Below are positions 57,630 through 64,000 of a DNA stretch of 64,000 bases, in pieces. Position 1 is the stretch's first letter. The number at the start of each line of letters is the position of its first letter. Made by a program: the position numbers and the translations under genes. The notes beneath the pieces were generated by a model. That model was not told where the DNA came from. It saw only the letters and a program-made list of their open reading frames with translations, and made no database searches. The DNA comes from Microbacterium sp. Gd 4-13 (GTDB taxonomy: Bacteria > Actinomycetota > Actinomycetes > Actinomycetales > Microbacteriaceae), in NCBI RefSeq assembly GCF_003095395.1, contig NZ_QEIJ01000002.1, forward strand, positions 372,001 to 436,000. Direction: 5' to 3'.

Positions 57630-59789
57630 TCAGAGGGACGGCCGGCGGTCCGCCTCGGTCCGGCGTGCCCGGCGCGTACCGGACGGCGCCCGGTCGTCGC
57701 TGCGTCCGGCTGACGCGCTCGCCACGTGCGCGGGGCCATCGGCGTCGGGCACGGTCGGGGTGCGCGGCCACCAGAAGGTGTCCTTCGTGATGAAGGCCAG
57801 GGCGGGAACGACCACCGTCCGCACGAGCAGGGTGTCGATCAGCACGCCGATGCAGACGATCGTGCCGATCTGCGTGAGGGTGATCAGCGGCAGCACGCCC
57901 AGCACGGCGAAGACGGCGGCGAGAAGGATGCCCGCGCTGGTGATGACCGCGCCGGTGGCGGCGAGGGCTCGGATCATCCCCTCGGTGATGCCGAGGTGCT
58001 CCGACTCCTCCTTCGCTCGCGTCACCAGGAAGATGCTGTAGTCCACGCCGAGGGCCACGAGGAAGAGGAAGCTGAACAGGAGCACGTTCGTGTCGATGGC
58101 GGGGAAGCCGAACAGCGGCGACTGGAAGATCCACCAGCTGAGTCCGATCGCCGAGAAGAAGCTGGCGACCACCGCGAGCAGGAGCAGCAGAGGGGCAACG
58201 ATCGCCCGCAGCAGCACGACGAGAACGATGAAGACCAGCACCAGGATGAGCGGGATGATGAGCGCCTGGTCGCGGGCCTGCGCATTCGAGACGTCGAGGG
58301 CCTGGGCGTCGAGGCCGCCGACCAGCCCTTCGCCGCCGCCGACGTCGTCGAGGGCCGCGCGCATGCTCTCGACCGTCGCGAAGGCCGCCTCTGTCTCGGC
58401 TCCCGCGTCGAGCGTGACGTTGATCTGGGCGAGATCGTCGGTCGTCTCGCCGACGGTGGCCGCATCGACGCCATCGAGATCGGCCAGGGCGCTTGCCGCT
58501 TCGTCGGCATCGTCGAGGGGCACGATGACGACGGCGGGCGACGTGGTGCCGGCCGAGAACGCCTCGGCGAGCACCTCCTGGCCCTGCACGGCCTCGGGCT
58601 TCTGCAGGAAGCGGTCGTTCTGCGACAGCCCGGTCTGCACGAAGAACAGCCCGCTCGCCATCGCGCCCAAGACGACGAAGCCCGCCGTCGCGACCACCAC
58701 GGGTCGCCGCGAGACTCCCCGACCGAGCTTTCCCCACACGCTGCGCGAGATGGCGTCGGCGGAGCCGTACCGCGGAATGTAGGGCCAGAACAGGCCGCGG
58801 CCGAACAGCACGAGCGCTGCGGGGAGCACGAATAGGGCGAAGATCATCGCGACGACGATGCCGACGGCGCAGGCGAGGCCCAGCGCGCGGTTGCCGGCGA
58901 GCTCGGCGAGAAGCAGGGTGAGCAGCGCCAGGGCGACGGTAGAGCCGCTGGCGATGATGGCGGGCCCTGCTCCGCGCAGCGCCTCCTGCATCGCGATCCG
59001 GCGGCTCTCGTAGAGCCGCAGCTCGTCGCGGTAGCGCGCGATGAGCAGCAGCGCGTAGTTCGTTCCCGCGCCGAACACGAGCACCGAGAGGATGCCGGTG
59101 ATCGACGCATCGAGCTGCACGCCGACGGCGCTGGCCACCTGGCGCGCGACGATGCCGGCCAGAGAGTCGGCCAGACCGATCACGACGAGCGGGACGAGCC
59201 AGAGCCAGGGGCTCCGGTAGGTGACGAGCAGCAGGACGGCGACGACGATGACGGTGGTGAGAAGCAGGGTGAAGTCGGCTCCGGCGAAGACCGCGGCGAT
59301 GTCGACCTCGAACCCCTCGGCTCCGGTGAGGTACACCCGCACGCCGTCGAGATCGGCGGCAGCGGCGTCGCGGATCTGCTGCGCGCGCTCGGTCTGTGCG
59401 GCGACGTCGGGCTCAGGTTCGAGAGGAACAACGAGCAGCGCGACGGTGCCGTCCTCCGATACCTGCGCGGGCGGCACGAATCCGTCGCGGGAGACGTCGG
59501 CCAGCTCACCGAAGGCTTTCGCGTCGATGAGGGCGAGGGTCTCATCGTCGAGCTCGCCGGAGTCGGAGGCGAAGACGAGGAGGGCCGAGGTGCTGTCGGC
59601 GCTCGGGAAGTTCTCGCGCAGCTGATCGACCTGCACCGACTCGGCGCTGTCGGGGAGGCCGACCGAGGGTGCGGTCTCGGACCCCTCCGACCCGGCGACG
59701 CCGAACAGCACGGCGGCGGCCAGGGCCGCCAGAACGAGCATGATCCACGACGTCTTGGCAGATGTCAGGAAGCGACGGAGTGCGCTCAT
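57630..59789 (-). CDS. MMPL-family RND exporter
   Basis: A 719-residue transporter with two repeated halves, each with one helix, an outer domain and five helices. It resembles actinobacterial MmpL/YdfJ exporters of lipids or toxic compounds. The second half has GVDYSIFLVTR with Asp583 of the proton relay. The first half reads GTNYALLLIARYRDEL, with Asn244 where Asp is usual. The C-terminal 45 residues are hydrophilic. It is divergent from a MarR gene, which probably represses it. Confidence 0.92.
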   Translation of the reverse strand: MSALRRFLTSAKTSWIMLVLAALAAAVLFGVAGSEGSETAPSVGLPDSAESVQVDQLRENFPSADSTSALLVFASDSGELDDETLALIDAKAFGELADVSRDGFVPPAQVSEDGTVALLVVPLEPEPDVAAQTERAQQIRDAAAADLDGVRVYLTGAEGFEVDIAAVFAGADFTLLLTTVIVVAVLLLVTYRSPWLWLVPLVVIGLADSLAGIVARQVASAVGVQLDASITGILSVLVFGAGTNYALLLIARYRDELRLYESRRIAMQEALRGAGPAIIASGSTVALALLTLLLAELAGNRALGLACAVGIVVAMIFALFVLPAALVLFGRGLFWPYIPRYGSADAISRSVWGKLGRGVSRRPVVVATAGFVVLGAMASGLFFVQTGLSQNDRFLQKPEAVQGQEVLAEAFSAGTTSPAVVIVPLDDADEAASALADLDGVDAATVGETTDDLAQINVTLDAGAETEAAFATVESMRAALDDVGGGEGLVGGLDAQALDVSNAQARDQALIIPLILVLVFIVLVVLLRAIVAPLLLLLAVVASFFSAIGLSWWIFQSPLFGFPAIDTNVLLFSFLFLVALGVDYSIFLVTRAKEESEHLGITEGMIRALAATGAVITSAGILLAAVFAVLGVLPLITLTQIGTIVCIGVLIDTLLVRTVVVPALAFITKDTFWWPRTPTVPDADGPAHVASASAGRSDDRAPSGTRRARRTEADRRPSL

Positions 59790-59831
59790 GGTCTGTCTCC
59801 CGGCTGGTAAGAACGTTTGAGCGTCGGATTA

Positions 59832-59844
59832 TTCGACTATCGAA
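59832..59844. promoter_or_regulatory. Candidate MarR operator
   Basis: TTCGACTATCGAA is a perfect 5-bp inverted repeat around CTA in the 71-bp space between the divergent MMPL and MarR genes. The size and AT-rich centre suit a winged-helix dimer that would control both promoters. Confidence 0.5.
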
Positions 59845-59860
59845 AGAGATTAGCGATATC

Positions 59861-60364
59861 GTGGAGCCCATGCAACCGACCGGTTCGCTTCCCCCCGATG
59901 CCGACGTGGCCGCCTTCGCGCCCACGCGTCCGGCGACGGTGCTGCTGCGGGAGTTCATCGAACTCAGCGAGCAGTTCGAGCGGTCGATCGGCGAAGAACT
60001 CGAGGTCAACCCGACCGACCTCCAGGCGATGGAGCATCTGCTCATGGGCGGTCCGCTCGCGCCCGGCGAGCTCGCCCGTCGGGTCGGGATCTCGGCGGGG
60101 GCCACCACGACCGCGATCGACCGCCTCGTGGCGCTGGGCCACGTCACCCGCGAGCCGCACCCGACCGATCGGCGCGGAATTCTGGTGGTGCCGCAGGAGT
60201 CGTCCCGGCAGCGCGCGATGGGGCGCCTCATGCCCATGATCATGGGGGTCGACGCCGAACTCGACGCGTTCACGCCGTCGGAGCAGGAGACGATCACGAG
60301 GTATCTCGCCCAGGTGGTCGAGCGATTGCGGGGTCACGCCGAGAGGCGCGCGCCCGAGGAGTGA
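59861..60364 (+). CDS. MarR-family transcriptional regulator
   Basis: A 167-residue winged-helix regulator. The recognition region LARRVGISAGATTTAIDRLVALGHV and the wing REPHPTDRRGILV are clear, flanked by N- and C-terminal dimerisation helices. Two starts are possible, GTG 59861 or ATG 59870, differing by three residues. MarR repressors of this arrangement usually respond to small hydrophobic ligands that the neighbouring exporter removes. Confidence 0.9.
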   Translation: MEPMQPTGSLPPDADVAAFAPTRPATVLLREFIELSEQFERSIGEELEVNPTDLQAMEHLLMGGPLAPGELARRVGISAGATTTAIDRLVALGHVTREPHPTDRRGILVVPQESSRQRAMGRLMPMIMGVDAELDAFTPSEQETITRYLAQVVERLRGHAERRAPEE

Positions 60365-60440
60365 GGTGACCGGCGTCGGTGCAGACGCCCTCCGCAACGC
60401 CCAGCTCCACGACGCATGAGTTCTCGCGCGATCGGGCCGC

Positions 60441-61088
60441 TCATGCGCGGGTCCAGGTCTGGTGCGTGACGCCGGAGGGAGACGAGACGACCTCCACCGT
60501 GAACCGGCTTTCGATCCCTTCGAGGCCGTGCCAGAGGTTCTCGCCGCGACCGAGCACGATCGGCACCACGGCGAGGTGCATCCGGTCGACGAGATCGGCC
60601 TGCAGGAACTGGCGGACGGTGTTCACGCCTCCGCCGATGCGCACGTCGAGTCCTCCGGCCAGTTCGCGCGCGATGGCGAGGGCCTCGGCGGGTTCGGCGT
60701 CGACGAAGTGGAAGGTCGTGCCGCCCTCGAGCTCGAGCACCGGGCGAGGATGGTGCGTGAGGACGACCACCGGGGTGTGGAACGGGGGATTCTCGCCCCA
60801 CCAGCCGATCCATTCCTCGTCGGTCCACGGCCCGCGCTGGGGTCCGAACTTGTTGCGGCCCATGATCTCGACCCCGATGCCGGTGCCCCAGTTGCTGGCG
60901 AAGGCCTCGTCTATGCCGAACGATCCGGCATCGCCGCCCTGCATCGCCTGTAACGTGCGGGTGCCGAAGAACCACGGTTGCATGAGCCGCGCCTGCGCGT
61001 GGCCGAACGGAGCCTCGAGGGTCTGTCCCTCGCCCGTGCCGTACCCATCGATCGAGACGGCGAAGTTGTGGACACGAACCTGCGACAT
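60441..61088 (-). CDS. Dihydrofolate reductase / RibD C-terminal family protein
   Basis: A 215-residue reductase-fold protein (SQVRVHNFAVSIDGYGTGEG at the N-terminus, then GVEIMGRNKFG and RIGGGVNTVRQFL). These single-domain relatives of the RibD reductase occur in many actinobacteria with unknown substrate. It does not carry the full active site of housekeeping DHFR. Single gene, divergent from the alcohol dehydrogenase. Confidence 0.88.
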   Translation of the reverse strand: MSQVRVHNFAVSIDGYGTGEGQTLEAPFGHAQARLMQPWFFGTRTLQAMQGGDAGSFGIDEAFASNWGTGIGVEIMGRNKFGPQRGPWTDEEWIGWWGENPPFHTPVVVLTHHPRPVLELEGGTTFHFVDAEPAEALAIARELAGGLDVRIGGGVNTVRQFLQADLVDRMHLAVVPIVLGRGENLWHGLEGIESRFTVEVVSSPSGVTHQTWTRA

Positions 61089-61234
61089 GGGCACTCCCGA
61101 GAGGACGGATGCTGTCTGCAACCGTCTCGGAGCGTAGCCGCCCCCGCGTGGGCGTACCAGGTGCCCGAGCGCAGACCGCAGCATCCGAGCGGCATATCTT
61201 CGACGAAGAGGTCAGCGCACACGAGAGGAACCTG

Positions 61235-62305
61235 ATGCGGGCTGTGGTCTTCGAGAAGTTCGGCGAGATGCCGCGGGTGGCCGACGTCGCGATTCCCGAG
61301 CCGTCGCCGGGCGGAGTCGTCGTGCGGGTCGAGACGACCGGGCTCTGCCGCAGCGACGTGAGCGCGTGGCTCGGGCACGACTCGGGCGTGACGGTGCCGC
61401 ACGTGCCGGGGCACGAGTTGTCGGGAGTCGTCCATGCCGTCGGCGAGCGGGTGACGCGCTTCGCGGTCGGTGATCGCGTTACGGTGCCGTTCGTGTCGTC
61501 CTGCGGGTCGTGCGCGCAGTGCCGTGCCGGTCAGGGGCAGGTGTGCCCGAACCAGACGCAGCCGGGGTTCACCCACTGGGGCTCCTTCGCGGAGTATGTC
61601 GCCCTGCATGACGCCGAGGCCAACCTGATCGCCCTGCCCGACGACGTCGACGGCGGCGTCGCGGCGCTTCTCGGATGCCGCTTCGCGACCGCCTTCCGGG
61701 CTCTCGTCCACCAGGGTGAGGTGGTCGCCGGCGAGACGGTCGTGGTGATCGGATGCGGCGGGGTCGGTCTCAGCGCGATCATGATCGCTCGGGCGCTCGG
61801 GGCGACCGTCGTGGCCGTCGACATCAGCGCCACCGCCCTCGCTCGGGCTCGCGAGCTCGGGGCGGCGTTCGTGATCGACTCGTCGGGGCTGTCGCCCGAA
61901 GCGATCGCCGCCCGTGTCCGCGACGCCGTCGACGGCGGCGTGAATGTGTCGGTCGACGCGCTCGGACGGGAGGATGCGGTGGTCGCCGCCGTGCTCTCCC
62001 TGGGCCTGCAGGGGCGGCACGTGCAGGTGGGTCTCCTCGCGGAGGATCCGCGCATCCCCATGTCTGCCGTGATCGCGGGGGAGCTCACCCTGCGCGGATC
62101 GCACGGGATGGCAGCATCCGCCTATCCCGAGCTGATCGAGATGGTCGTCTCGGGTGCTCTACGACCGGCGGATCTCATCACGCGGCGCATCGGCCTGGAC
62201 GAGGTGCCGGAAGCGATCGCGGAGATGGCCGAGGGTCGCGCCCCCAGCGGGATCACCGTGATCGACGTGGGTGCGCGAGAACGACCCGTGGCTTCGTCCG
62301 ACTGA
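61235..62305 (+). CDS. Zinc-dependent alcohol dehydrogenase family protein
   Basis: A 356-residue MDR enzyme. Catalytic zinc ligands are in GLCRSDV and PGHELSG; the structural zinc site has four Cys in CGSCAQCRAGQGQVC. The Rossmann motif is GCGGVGLSA, and an Asp in AVDIS suggests NAD. ATG 61235 follows a GAGAGGAAC site. Its 3' end overlaps the convergent membrane protein gene by 53 bp. Confidence 0.93.
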   Translation: MRAVVFEKFGEMPRVADVAIPEPSPGGVVVRVETTGLCRSDVSAWLGHDSGVTVPHVPGHELSGVVHAVGERVTRFAVGDRVTVPFVSSCGSCAQCRAGQGQVCPNQTQPGFTHWGSFAEYVALHDAEANLIALPDDVDGGVAALLGCRFATAFRALVHQGEVVAGETVVVIGCGGVGLSAIMIARALGATVVAVDISATALARARELGAAFVIDSSGLSPEAIAARVRDAVDGGVNVSVDALGREDAVVAAVLSLGLQGRHVQVGLLAEDPRIPMSAVIAGELTLRGSHGMAASAYPELIEMVVSGALRPADLITRRIGLDEVPEAIAEMAEGRAPSGITVIDVGARERPVASSD

Positions 62306-62906
62306 GCGCCCACACGACGGCGCCGGAGGCGACGATCGCGGCGATGAGACCGACGATGTGCGCCGTCAGCGACGGGAGCCCGCGCCCGGGGAGCAGGAAC
62401 CCGTAGGGCACCCACCCGTCGGTGACCCCGCGGATGAGGACGACCGTGAGCCAGACGGCCGGGTAGGGAAGGAGCACCCACAGCATCCGCCACGGCAGTC
62501 GGGGCCGGTCGCCGATGAGGATCCAGCCGAGCAGCATCACGACCGGGAACACCCCGTGGAGCAGAAAGCTCACCCACGGGGGTGCCGAGCCCGTGCCGGG
62601 AACGAGGACGTTGTAGACCACGGCGACGACGATCAGGTAGGCCGTCACGACAGCGCGGGCGGTCGTGAGCCAGGACGGGACGGGCCGGCCGGCGACGAGG
62701 CGGCCACCGACGGTGCCGAGAACGATCGCGGCGAGCAGGCTCGTCTGGTTCGTGAAGTACCCGAAGAAGTCGAACGGGTTCGAATCGCCGGCTCCGATCC
62801 GCAGCGCGTAGGCGTACACGAGCACCAGCACGACAGCTGCGGCGATTCCGACCCTCATCGCCCCGATCGTGCGGCCGCCGACGCGGAGGAGTGGCCGGTG
62901 CGTCAC
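62253..62906 (-). CDS. Pr6Pr family membrane protein
   Basis: A 217-residue protein with six hydrophobic helices. It carries the FFGYFTNQTSLL and TDGWVPYGFL phrases seen in the Pr6Pr/FAR-17a-like group, whose function is unknown. GTG 62906 is chosen because it starts just before the first helix; ATG 62975 would add 23 basic residues and has no better ribosome site. Confidence 0.78.
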   Translation of the reverse strand: MTHRPLLRVGGRTIGAMRVGIAAAVVLVLVYAYALRIGAGDSNPFDFFGYFTNQTSLLAAIVLGTVGGRLVAGRPVPSWLTTARAVVTAYLIVVAVVYNVLVPGTGSAPPWVSFLLHGVFPVVMLLGWILIGDRPRLPWRMLWVLLPYPAVWLTVVLIRGVTDGWVPYGFLLPGRGLPSLTAHIVGLIAAIVASGAVVWALSRTKPRVVLAHPRRSR

Positions 62907-62987
62907 GAGCGCCAGCCTACGTCGGCGCGTCGGGGTCCCGAATGGGGTCGTTGGCTGGGGCGATCCGTCTTTCATAGGGTGGCCGGT

Positions 62988-63101
62988 ATGGATATCGCAT
63001 CGATGATCATGGGCGGCTCGATCGCGTCCATCGCCTGGATCGCGTTCTACCCGTGGGCGAAGCTGCGTCGTCTGCGCGAGCTCGAGGCCGCCGAGGACTG
63101 A
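62988..63101 (+). CDS. Small membrane protein, 37 aa
   Basis: A 37-residue peptide: a hydrophobic helix with SIASIAWIAFYPW followed by a charged tail (KLRRLRELEAAED). A TTGGCT/TAGGGT promoter-like pair lies just upstream of the ATG. No family is known. The amphipathic layout makes it a plausible real microprotein. Confidence 0.55.
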   Translation: MDIASMIMGGSIASIAWIAFYPWAKLRRLRELEAAED

Positions 63102-63224
63102 CTCCGGCGCAGCGGCGAGCTCGGTCTATGGCTGCGGCGTATGCGCCTCGCTGTGCAACGAGGCGAGGCGGGCCGCGGGTGGTGAGCCATTCGCGTCGAC
63201 CGCACAAGCGAACTCGCTGACAGG

Positions 63225-63266
63225 GAAAAGCAAAACCCCCGCCATGTAGAAGCTAGGCGAGGGTTT
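63225..63266 (-). terminator. Rho-independent terminator reading leftward
   Basis: On the minus strand AAACCCTCGCC (63256-63266) pairs with GGCGGGGGTTT (63233-63243), with one G-T wobble and a 12-nt loop, followed by TTTTGCTTTTCC. It lies 25 bp beyond the tRNA fragment end and is what one expects after a tRNA gene on that strand. Confidence 0.75.
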
Positions 63267-63291
63267 CTGGGATGACTGTAACGGTCATCCG

Positions 63292-63335
63292 TGTGGCTCC
63301 GACGGGCGTCGATCCCGTGACCTCACGATTTTCAG
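63292..63335 (-). other. tRNA 3'-end fragment, probable attachment site
   Basis: Read on the minus strand, this 44-base segment starts at CTGAAAA, which looks like a GAA (Phe) anticodon loop. It continues through a variable loop, a perfect 5-bp T-stem (ACGGG/CCCGT) with a 7-nt loop, the acceptor strand CGGAGCC and a final ACA. No matching 5' half (GGCTCCG, D-arm, CACGA stem) precedes it. Such 3' halves are left when an element integrates into a tRNA gene. The T-loop begins with A instead of T, so identity as a tRNA piece is likely but not certain. Confidence 0.55.
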
Positions 63336-63432
63336 GCCCCCCGGGGTGTGTCTGACCATGTTGAGTCGTCCCCGAGGGTACGGCGGTCGTTCCTAGTTGT
63401 GCTCAGCCGTGCCACAGCGTTTTGCGACGTTT

Positions 63433-63450
63433 GTGACACCGATGTGTCAC
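63433..63450. promoter_or_regulatory. Inverted repeat upstream of the island gene
   Basis: GTGACAC and GTGTCAC flank a CGAT centre. A TACATT -10-like box follows at 63472-63477 and the gene starts at 63495 behind an AGGGGG ribosome site. It could be an operator for an island-encoded regulator. Confidence 0.4.
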
Positions 63451-63494
63451 GCGGCACAACCGCGAGGTGACTACATTCGACGCAAGGGGGCTAC

Positions 63495-64000
63495 ATGGTC
63501 GGTGCGTCAGCTGTCTATCGCTACACCGAGGAGTTCTGGGGCGACTTCTTCGATACTTCTCTGATCGAACGGATCACGCGCGCGCCGGGCGCGAAGCTTC
63601 GGGAGTACGCCGAGGGGTGGCCGTTCTTCGACTTGGACCCTCCTCTGATGAACCGGGGCGCACTCAGACCGCTGATAGACACGCAACGCGAGTGGGGGGT
63701 GGGGTCGATGACTCCAGAGGGCGCTGCGGAGCGCGATACTTCGTTCGCTCTATTCACCCTTCTGTACGCGCCTGAGATCCTGGTCGATCGAAGCTACGTG
63801 AACGTGTTCGACGGGGTGGAGATCCAGGGATTTGGGAGCGCCTCCTATAAGCAGTTGCAAACGCGAGCGCGGGACCTTGGCGATCGGGTCGGTCGGCTTG
63901 TGCAGGATCTGCACAAGCCGAGAATGGTCTACTTTGCGGGCTTAGCTCCGAGAATCGAGCAGATCAAGAAGGAGGAGACGTTCGCCAAGCGGCTCTTGGG
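63495..64000 (+). CDS. Hypothetical protein of island, C-terminus cut by window edge
   Basis: The frame is open from ATG 63495 to the window end (168 residues seen). The protein starts MVGASAVYRYTEEFWGDFFD and has an Arg/Lys/Glu-rich helical region near the visible end (RIEQIKKEETFAKR), without signal peptide or membrane helix. I do not recognise a domain. Codon use differs from the chromosomal genes and points to transfer. Confidence 0.65.
   Translation, partial: MVGASAVYRYTEEFWGDFFDTSLIERITRAPGAKLREYAEGWPFFDLDPPLMNRGALRPLIDTQREWGVGSMTPEGAAERDTSFALFTLLYAPEILVDRSYVNVFDGVEIQGFGSASYKQLQTRARDLGDRVGRLVQDLHKPRMVYFAGLAPRIEQIKKEETFAKRLL

Larger units (their letters stand above)
63102..63494. other. 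Gene-free junction region
   Basis: This 393-bp stretch has no supported protein gene. From left to right it holds unremarkable sequence with a weak 6-bp inverted repeat near 63146, a minus-strand terminator, a tRNA 3'-end fragment, sequence of different composition and a candidate operator/promoter for the gene at 63495. Confidence 0.7.
63336..64000. mobile_element. Left edge of a putative integrated genomic island
   Basis: To the right of the tRNA fragment the base composition and codon use change: the one gene visible uses TTA, CTA, ATA and three AGA codons, which are rare in the rest of the window. The expected intact tRNA and integrase would lie beyond 64000. Phage, ICE or other element type cannot be told from 665 bp. 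Confidence 0.45.

Noticed and set aside
57630..59789. Operon of the MMPL exporter with the downstream SDR gene
   Set aside because: A 132-bp gap with its own ribosome site separates them and there is no functional link.
63292..63335. Complete tRNA-Phe or tmRNA gene
   Set aside because: No 5' acceptor strand, D-arm or anticodon stem partner is present, and the acceptor does not match actinobacterial tmRNA ends.

Overview
The window reads as chromosomal DNA of a high-GC Gram-positive actinobacterium, most likely a Microbacteriaceae member close to Microbacterium. The reasons are strong G/C bias at third codon positions, many GTG starts, dense four-base ATGA/GTGA gene overlaps, TANNNT -10 boxes very close to start codons (leaderless style), and Micrococcales-type gene content: an LPXTG surface protein, a lipid-linked GtrA glycosyltransferase, a mycoredoxin and an actinobacterial kinase/FN3 cluster. 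No rRNA, complete tRNA, CRISPR array or transposase gene was found.

Layout. 1-625: 3' part of an LCP cell-wall ligase gene. 682-3869: an ECF importer in S - fused A - T order. 4020-5371: pirin and a small acetyltransferase, divergent from a RecQ helicase (5579-7681). 7747-11203: a tightly overlapped five-gene operon that looks like a WXG/LXG-type secreted lipase with two paralogous lipoproteins. 11346-22672: acyl-CoA oxidase, an LPXTG protein with about 242-residue repeats, Tag glycosylase, DEAD-box helicase and a UvrA-like ATPase. 22823-37344: a 2020-residue Ig/FN3 surface protein followed by MoxR, DUF58, transglutaminase-like, PP2C, FHA and Ser/Thr kinase genes, the gene set of the bifidobacterial PFNA cluster. 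37410-42933: an acyltransferase-SGNH protein, then a histidine kinase / LuxR regulator / DUF4097 operon. 42942-51811 (minus strand): an inactive-looking resolvase domain protein, Na+/H+ antiporter, aldehyde dehydrogenase, mycoredoxin, NYN nuclease, PNPOx protein, GT2-GtrA and a polysaccharide deacetylase. 51918-55734: two divergent GH13 genes. 55795-63101: two SDRs, an MMPL exporter with a divergent MarR regulator, a RibD-like reductase, a zinc alcohol dehydrogenase and small membrane proteins. 63225-64000: a terminator, a tRNA 3'-end fragment and then DNA of different codon use, read as the left edge of an integrated island.

The least explained feature is a set of at least nine palindromic elements lying only between genes. 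Three copies share a precise design: four 13-bp arms, two direct then two inverted, spaced exactly 19 bp apart. Two other elements use an 18-bp unit, and an 80-bp direct repeat carries 6-bp arms with 19-bp spacing within each pair. Nothing in the window encodes an obvious mobiliser for them.

The strongest functional leads are the lipase/lipoprotein operon, which resembles a type VII toxin-immunity module, and the surface-protein/phospho-signalling cluster, whose transglutaminase domain has Asp in place of the catalytic Cys and whose kinase has an FN3-like outer domain.
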